From the NCBI RefSeq assembly GCF_027913035.1, contig NZ_CP115775.1, forward strand, positions 620,001 through 684,000: 64,000 nucleotides of DNA, read 5' to 3'. Under the pieces are notes generated by a model, which had not been told where the DNA came from, made no database searches, and saw only the letters and a list, made by a program, of their open reading frames with translations. The stretch comes from Paracoccus albus. Lineage in GTDB: Bacteria; Pseudomonadota; Alphaproteobacteria; Rhodobacterales; Rhodobacteraceae. Positions 17,357 to 26,393 of this stretch are shown piece by piece. Both the position numbers and the translations under genes were made by a program. Every line of letters starts with the position of its first letter. The first letter of the stretch is position 1.

Positions 17357-18082
17357 TCAGACAAACCGCCTCATGTGAATCCCATTTTGGTTCAGGTCAA
17401 ACGCAAACCGCTTTAGCGGCGAAGGAGGTCGGTCCATCGCGCCCTTGATCGCCCAAGGCGCGATAATGGCATTGGCGGTGAGGCCAGCGTTGAAGGTCTG
17501 TGTGCCCCATGACCGGAACCGGGCGTCCATGACCAGCGGACCCCCACGAGATGCCCAACCCCGAAGACGGGTCAGGTTTATCTTCACCGAGGCTTCATTT
17601 CGCAGGCCTTCGTGCATTAATAAAGACAACGCGCTCAGGCTGGGCTGGCATCGCCGGGATACGATATTTGAACCAGTCTTCGCTCTGCTGCTTTACCTTG
17701 GCCCGGCGACGCTCGGCGGCCACCAGCGACGTTTTTGTGCGTATGGCCAGATTTGCGGAGGAACTTGTCGATCGCACTCAGATGCGCATGCACGCCGGTC
17801 GCGTCATGCAAGGCGGACCTCAGCCCCGGCATGGTGATATCACCGTCCTGCGCTATCATCTCGGCGAAGAACGCGCGATACGGATCGAGTTTTCCCTTAC
17901 CCTGGCGGACCTTATGGGGTGGCGCAAGGCTGACCCGTCCGCCGGATCGAAAGCGACAATCCGGCCCCGGTCACCGGCGACAGTCTCGGGCGCAGCGCTG
18001 CCACGCGCCCGCTTAATCCTCCTTCAATCAATCGCTGGAACTGCGTCCGAAGCGCGCCCGATAATGCTGCAGATATGATCAT
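17357..18082 (-). pseudogene. IS630-family transposase, frameshifted and 3'-truncated
   Basis: On the minus strand, successive frames give an N-terminal HTH region (RLIEGGLSGRVAAL, ~18050), AQDGDITMPGLRSALHDATG (~17850), TSLVAAERRRAKVKQQSEDW (~17720), RVVFI near 17620, NEASVKINLTRLRGWASRGG and GLTANAIIAPWAIKGAMD (~17440). This is the order of an IS630 transposase up to mid catalytic domain. At least three frame changes, a possible Asp-to-Asn change at the first catalytic position (NEAS where DEAS is expected) and loss of the LPPYSPDLNPIE region make it non-functional. Confidence 0.78.
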
Positions 18083-18271
18083 TCCTCCCAAACAGGATGA
18101 ATCACAAATCAGGCTTCAAGGGAATCCAAACGATTCAGCGTTTTGGCAGGCCGCTGTAGATGAAGGTTGCCGCCAAGATTCTGGATCGTCCCGCGAATGC
18201 ACGGCGCTTCAGATTGTTTCTTTTGTTTTTGCTCATCAGTACCAGCTGTGTTTTCACGACCATCCTTGAGT

Positions 18272-18301
18272 AAAAAAAACGGGGCAAAAGTTGCCCCGTT
18301 T
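18272..18301 (-). terminator. Terminator of the suc operon
   Basis: Stem ACGGGGCAA with TTGCCCCGT around a short AAAG loop; on the minus strand it is followed by a run of eight T. It lies 30 bp past the sucB stop codon. Confidence 0.9.
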
Positions 18302-18330
18302 ACAACCTAATGTCTGACGATACAGACCAT

Positions 18331-19944
18331 TTACAGATCCATCAGAAGGCGGCGCGGGTCCTCAAGCGCTTCTTTCACGCGGACAAGGAAAGTTACCGCG
18401 CCTTTGCCATCAACGATCCGGTGGTCATAGCTCAGCGCCAGATACATCATCGGGCGGATGACGATCTCGCCGCCAACGACCATCGGGCGATCCTGAATCT
18501 TGTGCATCCCAAGAATCCCCGATTGCGGCGGGTTCAGGATGGGCGAGGACATGAGCGAGCCGTAAACACCACCGTTTGAGATAGTGAATGTGCCACCCTG
18601 CATTTCATCCATGGTCAGCTTGCCGTCACGGCCCTTTTTACCAAGTTCGCCGATCTCTTTTTCGATCTCGGCAAAGCTTTTGTCATCGGCATCCTTGACG
18701 ACCGGGACAACCAGACCCTGCGGGGTGCCGACGGCCACGCCCATATTGACGTAGTTCTTGTAGACGACCTCGGTGCCGTCTATTTCGGCATTGACCTCTG
18801 GTACCTCTTTCAATGCATGGCAGCAGGCTTTGACGAAGAAGGACATGAAGCCAAGCTTGACGCCATGCTTCTTTTCGAACTGGTCCTTGAACTCGTTGCG
18901 CAGCTCCATGATCGCCTTCATGTCCGCCTCATTATAGGTGGTCAGCATGGCGGCGGTGTTCTGCGCGTCTTTCAGACGGCGGGCGATGGTCTGGCGCAGG
19001 CGGGTCATCTTCACCCGCTCTTCACGCTCGGACTGATCGGCGCTGCGCGGTGCGGTAGCGGCCTTTGCCGGTGCCTTGTCCGACTTGGCCGGGGCGGATG
19101 CGGCCTTGGCCACGTCTTCCTTCATGACCCGGCCGTCCTTGCCCGATCCCTGAACAGCGTCGCGGCTGATGCCCTTTTCGGCCATGGCCTTCTTGGCCGA
19201 TGGCGCGTCTTCGACATCGCCGCGCTCTTTGACGTCTTCAGGTCCCGCACCCGGAGATCCGACATCGCCCGCTTCTTCGACTTCGGGATCCTCTGTCTCG
19301 GGTTCCTGCTCATTCGCCTCACCGGAAGAGGCGGCACCTTCCGCACCTTCGGTGATGACGGCAAGGCGAGCACTGGCATCGACAGTGGCACCCTCTTCGG
19401 CGATGATTTCCGCCAGAACGCCAGCCGCAGGTGCGGGCACTTCTACCGAAACCTTGTCGGTCTCCAGTTCGCACAGCATCTCATCGGCGGCTACGGCGTC
19501 GCCAACCTTCTTGAACCACGTCGCGACCGTCGCTTCGGTCACGGATTCGCCCAGGGAGGGCACCATTACATCAACTGCCTTACCGCTCATCTTCTTCTGT
19601 CCTTCCTGAGCATTGCTGGCCGGCTTTTTGGCGGCCGGTTCTTCGTTCGCGGCCGGTTCGGCAGCTTGGTTTGTTTCATCGGCGGGCGCAGATGCGGCGC
19701 CCTTACCGGTTTCATCTATCTGGGCCAACAGTGCATTCGGCGCGACGGTTTCCCCCTCCGTGGCAACGATCTCCGCCAGCACACCCGCGGCTGGGGCAGG
19801 GACCTCTACCGTCACCTTGTCGGTTTCCAGCTCACACAGCATTTCATTGACGGCAACGGCATCACCCGGTTTCTTGAACCAGGTGGCGACCGTCGCCTCT
19901 GTGACGGATTCGCCCAATGCAGGCACGCGGACTTCGGTTGTCAT
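18331..19944 (-). CDS. sucB: Dihydrolipoamide succinyltransferase (E2o) with two lipoyl domains
   Basis: 537 residues. Two lipoyl domains lie at ~1-77 (lipoyl lysine K43 in ETDKVTVE) and ~121-200 (K164 in ETDKVSVE), joined by an Ala/Pro/Glu linker. A peripheral-subunit-binding domain follows at ~255-290 ([21 protein letters not shown]), then the catalytic domain with DHRIVDG near residue 508. E2 moves the succinyl group from SucA to CoA in the 2-oxoglutarate dehydrogenase complex. Many SucB proteins have one lipoyl domain; here the two are about 80% identical. It starts 3 bases after sucA and is the last gene of the operon; no lpd follows. Confidence 0.96.
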   Translation of the reverse strand: MTTEVRVPALGESVTEATVATWFKKPGDAVAVNEMLCELETDKVTVEVPAPAAGVLAEIVATEGETVAPNALLAQIDETGKGAASAPADETNQAAEPAANEEPAAKKPASNAQEGQKKMSGKAVDVMVPSLGESVTEATVATWFKKVGDAVAADEMLCELETDKVSVEVPAPAAGVLAEIIAEEGATVDASARLAVITEGAEGAASSGEANEQEPETEDPEVEEAGDVGSPGAGPEDVKERGDVEDAPSAKKAMAEKGISRDAVQGSGKDGRVMKEDVAKAASAPAKSDKAPAKAATAPRSADQSEREERVKMTRLRQTIARRLKDAQNTAAMLTTYNEADMKAIMELRNEFKDQFEKKHGVKLGFMSFFVKACCHALKEVPEVNAEIDGTEVVYKNYVNMGVAVGTPQGLVVPVVKDADDKSFAEIEKEIGELGKKGRDGKLTMDEMQGGTFTISNGGVYGSLMSSPILNPPQSGILGMHKIQDRPMVVGGEIVIRPMMYLALSYDHRIVDGKGAVTFLVRVKEALEDPRRLLMDL

Positions 19945-19947
19945 CAG

Positions 19948-22914
19948 TTATCCCTCAATGCTGAGTGCGTCATTGACGAGCGCTTGCTGCTCGGCCTTGT
20001 GACGCGAGGCCAGACCGGTTGCGACAGATGCCGCAGCCGCACGGCCTGCATAACGCGCGCGAGCCGCCTTGTGTTCCAGTTTGTCCAGAACCCATTCCAG
20101 ATTCGGCTCGACAAATGTCCAGGCCCCCTGGTTCTTAGGTTCTTCCTGACACCAGACGATATCTGCATTGGCGAAGCGTCCAAGCTCTTTGGTCAGTGAT
20201 TGGGCGGGGAACGGATAGAACTGTTCCAGCCGCATCAGATAGACGTCTGTGATGCCACGCTCATCCCGCTCTTTCAGCAGGTCGTAATAGACCTTGCCAG
20301 AGCAGATGACGACGCGCTTGATCTTGTCATCGGCGACTAGTTCCGTTTCTGAATTTCCGCGCTCTGCATCGTCATGCAATACCCGGTGGAAGGTCGAGCC
20401 GGTCTGGAACTCTTCGGCCGTCGAGACCGCCATCGGGTGACGCAGCAAGGATTTCGGCGTCATGATCACCAGGGGTTTGCGGAAGCTGCGCAGGATCTGA
20501 CGGCGCAGGATATGGAAGTAGTTGGCTGGCGTCGTCACATTCGCGACAATCCAGTTATCCTCGGCGCTCATTTGAAGGAAACGCTCCAGCCGGGCAGAGG
20601 AGTGTTCAGGCCCCTGACCTTCATAACCATGCGGCAGCAACATCACGAGGCCCGACATGCGCAGCCATTTCTTCTCACCCGATGAAATGAACTGGTCGAA
20701 CATGATCTGCGCGCCATTGGCAAAGTCACCGAACTGGGCTTCCCACAGGGTCAGCGCGTTGGGTTCTGCCAGCGAATAGCCATACTCGAAGCCAAGCACC
20801 GCATATTCAGACAGCATGGAGTCGTGGACCTCATAGCGGGCCTGACCTTCGCGGATGTTGTTCAGGGGATAATAACGCTGCTCTGTCAGCTGATCGACAA
20901 AGGCCGAATGGCGGTGGCTGAATGTGCCGCGGGTCGAATCCTGACCGGTCAGGCGCACCGGGTGGCCATCCAGCAGCAGCGAGCCAAAGGCCAGTGCCTC
21001 GCCGGTCGCCCAATCGAAGCCCTTGCCAGAGTTGAACATTTCCTTCTTGGCTTCGATCAGCCGTCCCACCGTTTTGTGCAGGCTGATATCGGCGGGCGGC
21101 GTCGTCAGCGCCTTTCCGATTGCCGCCATGCTTTCCGCCGGAATGCCGGTATCGCCGGGGGTGTATTCCGTGCCCTCTTTCTCGAACCCGGTCCATTTGC
21201 CGTCCAGCCAATCGGCCTTGTTGGGCTTGAAACTCTTGCCGATGTCGAACTCTTCGTTCAGATGCGCCTGGAACGCAGCCTTCATGTCCTCGATCTCGCC
21301 TTCGGGGATCAGCCCGTCGGCGACCAGCCGGTCAGTGTAAAGTTGCAGGGTCGTCTTGTGGCCCTTGATTTCCTTATACATCAGCGGGTTGGTGAACATC
21401 GGCTCGTCACCTTCGTTGTGACCGAAGCGGCGATAGCAGAAGATGTCGATGACCACGTCCTTGTGGAATTTCTGCCGGAACTCGGTCGCGACCTTGGCGG
21501 CGTGGACCACCGCTTCGGGGTCGTCGCCGTTTACGTGGAAGATCGGGGCTTCCACCATCAGCGCGATATCGGTCGGATAGGGCGAGGTGCGGCTGAAATG
21601 CGGCGCGGTGGTAAAGCCGATCTGGTTGTTCACCACGATATGGATGGTCCCGCCGGTGCGGTGGCCGCGAATTCCGGAAAGCTGCAAACATTCCGCGACG
21701 ATGCCCTGACCTGCGAAAGCGGCATCGCCATGCAGCAGGATCGGCAGGACCTTCGTACGTTCAGGCGAGTCCTTCAGCTGATCGCCCTTTGCGCGGGCCT
21801 TGCCCAGCACGACCGGGTTCACGGCCTCGAGATGCGAAGGGTTCGCGGTCAGCGACAGGTGCACGACGTTCTCGTCGAATTCACGGTCCGAGGATGCGCC
21901 GAGGTGATATTTCACATCGCCCGAGCCATCCACGTCCTCGGGCTTGAAGCTGCCGCCCTGAAACTCGTGGAAGATCGCCCGGTAAGGCTTGTTCATCACA
22001 TTGGCCAGAACCGACAGTCGGCCACGGTGGGGCATGCCGATGACGATTTCCTTCACGCCAAGCGCGCCGCCGCGCTTGATGATCTGTTCCATCGCCGGGA
22101 TCAACGATTCACCGCCATCAAGGCCGAACCGCTTGGTTCCCATATATTTGACATGCAGGAACTTCTCGAAGCCCTCCGCCTCGACCAGCTTGTTCAGGAT
22201 GGCGCGGCGTCCTTCACGGGTGAACTGGATTTCCTTGCCGTAGCCCTCGATCCGCTCTTTCAGCCAGGCGGCTTCTTCCGGGTTCGAGATATGCATGTAT
22301 TGAAGCGCGAAGGTGCCGCAATAGGTCCGCTTCATGATCTCGTTGATCTGACGCATAGATGCGACTTCCAGCCCGAGAACATTGTCGATGAAGATCGGGC
22401 GGTCCATGTCGCCCGCCTTGAAGCCATAGGTTTCGGGCTGCAACTCACCATGATCTGGAACCTCACGAAGCCCCAGCGGATCCAGCTCGGCGTGAAGGTG
22501 GCCGCGGATCCGATAGGCGCGGATGAGCATCAGGGCGCGGATCGAATCCAACACCGCCTGACGCATCGCATCGGGCGTGATTTCCTTGCCCTTCTCGGTG
22601 GCCTTGGCTGCAATCTTTTCCATCGCGGCAGTCGCCTCGGCCTTGGAGGCCATCGGCCATTCTCCGGTCAGCGCGGCGATATTCTCTCCAGTCGGGGCAG
22701 GCGGCCAGTCGGCACGCTTCCAGCTTGGTCCGGCAGCTTCGGCTTGCGCATCTGCCGCGTCATCGCCAAGGGCAGCAAAGTACCGGTCCCATGCCTCATC
22801 CACTGCTGCCGGGTCCTTTGCCCATTGGCCGTAAAGCTGTTCGACATAGGTCGCGTTATGTCCCTGAAGGAAGGACGAGTCGTGAAAGTCGGCGTTTTTT
22901 GGTTGGTCGTTCAT
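19948..22914 (-). CDS. sucA: 2-oxoglutarate dehydrogenase E1 component
   Basis: 988 residues, normal for the family. Thiamine-diphosphate binding regions include GMPHRGRLSVLANV, GDAAFAGQGIVAE and HVNGDDPEAVVHA. The C-terminal half has FEYGYSLAEPNALTLWEAQF and LLPHGYEGQGPEHSSARLER. It decarboxylates 2-oxoglutarate and hands the succinyl group to SucB. The start at 22914 (MNDQPKNADFHDSS) matches the N-terminal E2-binding motif; the open frame continues upstream to 23127 but that part overlaps the DUF805 gene. It overlaps the DUF805 gene by 4 bases. Confidence 0.97.
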   Translation of the reverse strand: MNDQPKNADFHDSSFLQGHNATYVEQLYGQWAKDPAAVDEAWDRYFAALGDDAADAQAEAAGPSWKRADWPPAPTGENIAALTGEWPMASKAEATAAMEKIAAKATEKGKEITPDAMRQAVLDSIRALMLIRAYRIRGHLHAELDPLGLREVPDHGELQPETYGFKAGDMDRPIFIDNVLGLEVASMRQINEIMKRTYCGTFALQYMHISNPEEAAWLKERIEGYGKEIQFTREGRRAILNKLVEAEGFEKFLHVKYMGTKRFGLDGGESLIPAMEQIIKRGGALGVKEIVIGMPHRGRLSVLANVMNKPYRAIFHEFQGGSFKPEDVDGSGDVKYHLGASSDREFDENVVHLSLTANPSHLEAVNPVVLGKARAKGDQLKDSPERTKVLPILLHGDAAFAGQGIVAECLQLSGIRGHRTGGTIHIVVNNQIGFTTAPHFSRTSPYPTDIALMVEAPIFHVNGDDPEAVVHAAKVATEFRQKFHKDVVIDIFCYRRFGHNEGDEPMFTNPLMYKEIKGHKTTLQLYTDRLVADGLIPEGEIEDMKAAFQAHLNEEFDIGKSFKPNKADWLDGKWTGFEKEGTEYTPGDTGIPAESMAAIGKALTTPPADISLHKTVGRLIEAKKEMFNSGKGFDWATGEALAFGSLLLDGHPVRLTGQDSTRGTFSHRHSAFVDQLTEQRYYPLNNIREGQARYEVHDSMLSEYAVLGFEYGYSLAEPNALTLWEAQFGDFANGAQIMFDQFISSGEKKWLRMSGLVMLLPHGYEGQGPEHSSARLERFLQMSAEDNWIVANVTTPANYFHILRRQILRSFRKPLVIMTPKSLLRHPMAVSTAEEFQTGSTFHRVLHDDAERGNSETELVADDKIKRVVICSGKVYYDLLKERDERGITDVYLMRLEQFYPFPAQSLTKELGRFANADIVWCQEEPKNQGAWTFVEPNLEWVLDKLEHKAARARYAGRAAAASVATGLASRHKAEQQALVNDALSIEG

Positions 22915-23519
22915 GATGTTTGCTCCAGCGGGCTCGGCCCGAAGCGGTTGGTTCCCGGCTGTGATTTCTTCAGCAGCCCGATGGCAATGAAAATTGTTGA
23001 GACGATGGCGATCAGGCACAGGAACAAAAAGATGAAAACCTGTGCCCGAGACGCGGCAATCCCGGTATCGGCGGCACGTCCGATGACGATCAGCCCGGCC
23101 AGTGGCAAAAGCGGGAAGATCAGCCACCAGCCGCTTTCGCCTACATCATGCAGGCGCCGGACGGTCACTGTCAGACCGGGCACGAACGAACTGCAGAAGA
23201 AGATGACAAATGGCAGGAACGGGTCCTGCGGCGCGGGCTGGCTATTGAACTGCATCACATAGAACAAAGCGGACAGGCAGATCAGCACGACCAGAAGGAA
23301 GGCGACGAACCACCAATATTCCGCACGCTGCGCACGGCCCGAGAAACGCCAATATTTCCCGAAGACGCTTTTCACAGCTTCGCGCATGGTCATGGAAGGC
23401 GCTGCGGCTGATTGCGCAAGCTCTTGCCGCCACGCCTTGCCGCCGATTGGCTGCGCTTTTTCGACGGGTCGCTCGGCTTCCCTGGCGTCGGGCGGAGGTT
23501 GAAGGGTCGCGCGTTCCAT
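22911..23519 (-). CDS. DUF805-family membrane protein in the suc operon
   Basis: About 202 residues. A ~60-residue polar N-terminus precedes the DUF805 domain (EAVKSVFGKYWRFSGRAQR then AEYWWFVAFLL), which has four membrane spans and the conserved RRLHDVGESGWW. Its function is unknown. The ATG at 23519 has GAGG at proper distance. The gene overlaps sucA by 4 bases and starts 7 bases after the preceding lipoprotein gene, so it is translated with the TCA-cycle genes. The polar N-terminal extension is longer than in most DUF805 proteins. Confidence 0.85.
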   Translation of the reverse strand: MERATLQPPPDAREAERPVEKAQPIGGKAWRQELAQSAAAPSMTMREAVKSVFGKYWRFSGRAQRAEYWWFVAFLLVVLICLSALFYVMQFNSQPAPQDPFLPFVIFFCSSFVPGLTVTVRRLHDVGESGWWLIFPLLPLAGLIVIGRAADTGIAASRAQVFIFLFLCLIAIVSTIFIAIGLLKKSQPGTNRFGPSPLEQTS

Positions 23520-23526
23520 CACCACC

Positions 23527-23919
23527 TCACGCACAGTAGATATCGATCATGCGCGTGCCCGGATCATCAAGCGGCGAAACCTGCGAGACGGGGGTAACAT
23601 AGTCCACGCCCCGGCTTTCAAGCCGACACAGCGCCGCTGCAGCGCGGGCATCGGCATCGGGTGGCGCAGAAGAGGGATGATAGATCAGGCGCCATCCAAA
23701 ATCGCGCCGCGATACGGTCCGCACCGCATCCGGCGGCAAGCTTGTGGCGCGGGGCAGATTGGTGCTTGCCGGTACGCCGCCACGCAGCAGTTCATCCGTG
23801 GTGCGTGGCCCGCAGGACGACAACGTCAGCACAGCCGCTGCGAACAGCGCCGGGGGGGCAATCCGCCGCCCCGCAGACGCGGGGGCTGGGTCGGCTTTGG
23901 CGTGGCTGGTCTTGTCCAT
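23527..23919 (-). CDS. Putative lipoprotein of unknown function in the suc operon
   Basis: 130 residues. A polar N-terminus of ~22 residues is followed by a hydrophobic segment ending in the lipobox LSSC (Cys36), so the protein is probably anchored in a membrane by a lipid. The mature part is ~95 residues with two further Cys and no domain I know. It lies between sucD and the DUF805 gene. The N-terminal extension before the signal is unusual; an internal start is possible but no ATG fits. Confidence 0.65.
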   Translation of the reverse strand: MDKTSHAKADPAPASAGRRIAPPALFAAAVLTLSSCGPRTTDELLRGGVPASTNLPRATSLPPDAVRTVSRRDFGWRLIYHPSSAPPDADARAAAALCRLESRGVDYVTPVSQVSPLDDPGTRMIDIYCA

Positions 23920-23941
23920 CTAACCTGCTGCACAATTTATC

Positions 23942-23970
23942 CGCATCCCCATAGTTATGATGGGGATGCG
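23942..23970 (-). terminator. Strong hairpin between sucD and the lipoprotein gene
   Basis: An 11-bp stem (CGCATCCCCAT with ATGGGGATGCG) and 7-base loop lie 14 bp past the sucD stop. There is no T run on the minus strand, so it may be a processing or attenuation element that lowers expression of the downstream sucAB part relative to sucCD rather than a full stop. Confidence 0.5.
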
Positions 23971-23983
23971 CTATGTCAAATCA

Positions 23984-24868
23984 TCAGCTTTTGATCGCCT
24001 TCAGCACGGCTTCACCAAGCTGGGCGGGGCTGTCGGCAACGACGATACCGGCGGATTTCATCGCCTCGATCTTCGATTCCGCATCGCCCTTGCCGCCCGA
24101 AACGATGGCGCCGGCATGACCCATCCGACGACCCGGAGGAGCCGTGCGCCCGGCGATGAACCCGGCGGTGGGCTTCCATTTGCCCTTCTTCTTCTGCTCG
24201 GCAAGGAATTCGGCGGCTTCCTCTTCTGCCGAGCCGCCGATTTCGCCGATCATTATGATGGATTCGGTTTCATCATCGTCAAGGAACATGCGCAGCACAT
24301 CGATATGCTCCATCCCCTTGATCGGGTCGCCGCCGATGCCGACAGCCGAGGACTGGCCGAGACCCACGTCAGAGGTCTGCTTCACGGCCTCATAGGTCAG
24401 CGTACCTGAACGCGAAACGACGCCGACCGAACCGCGGCGGAAGATGCTGCCCGGCATGATGCCGATCTTGCATTCGTCGGGGGTCATGATGCCGGGACAG
24501 TTCGGGCCGATCAGGGTCGAAGCCGAACCCTCAAGCGCGCGCTTGACCTTCATCATATCCAGCACCGGAATGCCTTCGGTGATCGCCACGATCAGCGGCA
24601 CTTCGGCGTCGATGGCTTCAAGGATCGAATCCGCCGCGAAGGGCGGGGGCACATAAATCGCCGTCGCATTCGCGCCGGTCTTCGCCACAGCCTCATGGAC
24701 CGAGTTGAAGACGGGCAGATCAAGGTGATCCGTCCCGCCCTTGCCGGGCGTCACGCCGCCGACGACCTGCGTGCCATAAGCAATCGCCTGTTCGGTGTGG
24801 AAGGTCCCCTGAGAGCCGGTGATGCCCTGGGTGATAACCTTGGTGTTCTTGTCTACGAGGATCGCCAT
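23984..24868 (-). CDS. sucD: Succinyl-CoA ligase alpha subunit
   Basis: 294 residues. CoA-binding Rossmann domain ([19 protein letters not shown]) and the phosphorylated histidine in [14 protein letters not shown] near residue 247. With SucC it converts succinyl-CoA to succinate, making ATP or GTP. It follows sucC after 5 bases in the operon. Confidence 0.97.
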   Translation of the reverse strand: MAILVDKNTKVITQGITGSQGTFHTEQAIAYGTQVVGGVTPGKGGTDHLDLPVFNSVHEAVAKTGANATAIYVPPPFAADSILEAIDAEVPLIVAITEGIPVLDMMKVKRALEGSASTLIGPNCPGIMTPDECKIGIMPGSIFRRGSVGVVSRSGTLTYEAVKQTSDVGLGQSSAVGIGGDPIKGMEHIDVLRMFLDDDETESIIMIGEIGGSAEEEAAEFLAEQKKKGKWKPTAGFIAGRTAPPGRRMGHAGAIVSGGKGDAESKIEAMKSAGIVVADSPAQLGEAVLKAIKS

Positions 24869-24873
24869 CGGGA

Positions 24874-26067
24874 TTATCCTTTCACCGCTTTAACGATTTT
24901 TTCTGCGCCGTCCTTCAGGTCGTCGGCGGCGATCACGTCCAGGCCGGATTCGTTGATGATCCGTTTGCCTTCTTCGACATTGGTGCCTTCAAGGCGCACG
25001 ACCAAGGGGACCTTCAGCCCGACCTCTTTCACGGCGGCGACGATGCCTTCCGCGATGATGTCGCAGCGCATGATGCCGCCGAAGATATTCACGAGGATAC
25101 CTTTGACGTTTTCGTCCGAGGTGATGATCTTGAACGCCTCGGTCACCTTGTCCTTCGTCGCGCCGCCGCCGACATCGAGGAAGTTCGCCGGTTCCGCGCC
25201 ATACAGCTTGATGATGTCCATCGTCGCCATGGCAAGGCCCGCGCCGTTGACCATGCAGCCGATTTCACCATCGAGCGCGATATAGTTCAGGTCGTATTTC
25301 GACGCGGCGAGTTCCTTGGGGTCCTCTTCGGTCTCGTCGCGCAGGGCGAAGATGTCGTCATGGCGATAGAGCGCGTTGTTATCGAAGCCCATTTTGGCAT
25401 CGAGCGCTTTCAGATTGCCGTCTGTGGTGACGATCAGCGGGTTGATTTCCAGCATCTCCATGTCCTTCTCGATGAAGAGACGATAGAGATCCTTGACCAG
25501 CTTCACGCATTGCTTGACCTGGCCGCCCTTCAGGCCAAGGGCGAATGCCACGCGACGGCCGTGGAAATCGGACAGGCCCGAGGCCGGATCGACGCTGAAG
25601 CTGACGATCTTTTCTGGGGTCGAAGCCGCGACTTCCTCAATATCCATGCCGCCTTCGGTCGAGGCGACGAAGCTGACGCGGCTGGTCTGACGGTCGACCA
25701 GCAGGGCGAGATAAAGCTCGGTCTCAATGTCCGAACCGTCTTCGATATAGATACGGTTGACCTGCTTGCCAGCTTCGCCAGTCTGATGCGTGACCAGCGT
25801 GCGGCCCAGCATCTGGCGGGTCATTTCTTCCGCTTCCGAGGTCGATTTGGCCAGACGCACGCCGCCCTTATCGCCCGCTTCGGCTTCCTTGAATTTGCCC
25901 TTGCCGCGGCCACCTGCATGAATCTGGGCCTTTACGACCCAAAGCGGGCCGTCCAGTTCACCGGCTGCACGCTTCGCATCTTCGGCACGGGTCACGACGC
26001 GACCGTCGCTGACCGGGACGCCATAATCGCGCAGCAGCGACTTGGCCTGATATTCGTGGATGTTCAT
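24874..26067 (-). CDS. sucC: Succinyl-CoA ligase beta subunit
   Basis: 397 residues, the usual length. ATP-grasp domain with [17 protein letters not shown] and the C-terminal CoA-ligase domain with [16 protein letters not shown]. The start [18 protein letters not shown] at 26067 is the conserved one; upstream in-frame codons are discarded. It is the first gene of sucC-sucD-lipoprotein-DUF805-sucA-sucB, and the tandem palindromes at 26175-26205 lie about 110 bp upstream. Confidence 0.97.
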   Translation of the reverse strand: MNIHEYQAKSLLRDYGVPVSDGRVVTRAEDAKRAAGELDGPLWVVKAQIHAGGRGKGKFKEAEAGDKGGVRLAKSTSEAEEMTRQMLGRTLVTHQTGEAGKQVNRIYIEDGSDIETELYLALLVDRQTSRVSFVASTEGGMDIEEVAASTPEKIVSFSVDPASGLSDFHGRRVAFALGLKGGQVKQCVKLVKDLYRLFIEKDMEMLEINPLIVTTDGNLKALDAKMGFDNNALYRHDDIFALRDETEEDPKELAASKYDLNYIALDGEIGCMVNGAGLAMATMDIIKLYGAEPANFLDVGGGATKDKVTEAFKIITSDENVKGILVNIFGGIMRCDIIAEGIVAAVKEVGLKVPLVVRLEGTNVEEGKRIINESGLDVIAADDLKDGAEKIVKAVKG

Positions 26068-26174
26068 GGCAAACCTCTGTTTGATACGGTTTGCCCGTCT
26101 GTCTGGCACATTAAGACGCGGGGATGAACCTACTTTTACGCCCACCTTCCAAGTTAGCTACAAAAAATGCATGT

Positions 26175-26205
26175 TGTGATCACGCAAAGAAATGCTGTGA
26201 TCACA
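26175..26205 (-). promoter_or_regulatory. Tandem TGTGATCACA operators upstream of the suc operon
   Basis: Two palindromes, CGTGATCACA (26184-26175 on the minus strand) and TGTGATCACA (26205-26196), are separated by 11 bp, giving 21 bp centre to centre, two helical turns. An arrangement with identical motif and spacing precedes sdhC at 30346-30376. A divergent glycosyltransferase gene begins 190 bp away on the other side and could also be affected. No regulator gene for it was recognised in the window. Confidence 0.75.
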
Positions 26206-26393
26206 TAATTTATGAAGGGTGATAGTGGGCTTGCTGGAACAACCGGCAAGTCGGGAATCGAATGGGAAATGAAACGGCTTTTCGTGCTTTCCGGGCTGAA
26301 ACTTAGCGACGCCAATCGTGCATTCAGGCCCGGCGGTTGGTTGCGCCTGCCGGCCGACCAATTCAATCTGTGGCGACTCGAAGGATGGATTCA

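Noticed and set aside
18817..20199. 460-codon open frame on the plus strand
   Set aside because: Antisense shadow of sucB; composition is that of a mirrored Ala/Glu-rich gene and no domain is seen.
20824..23262. 812-codon open frame on the plus strand
   Set aside because: It runs antisense through sucA and the DUF805 gene, whose proteins are unmistakable. High G+C at third positions of the real gene keeps the opposite frame open.
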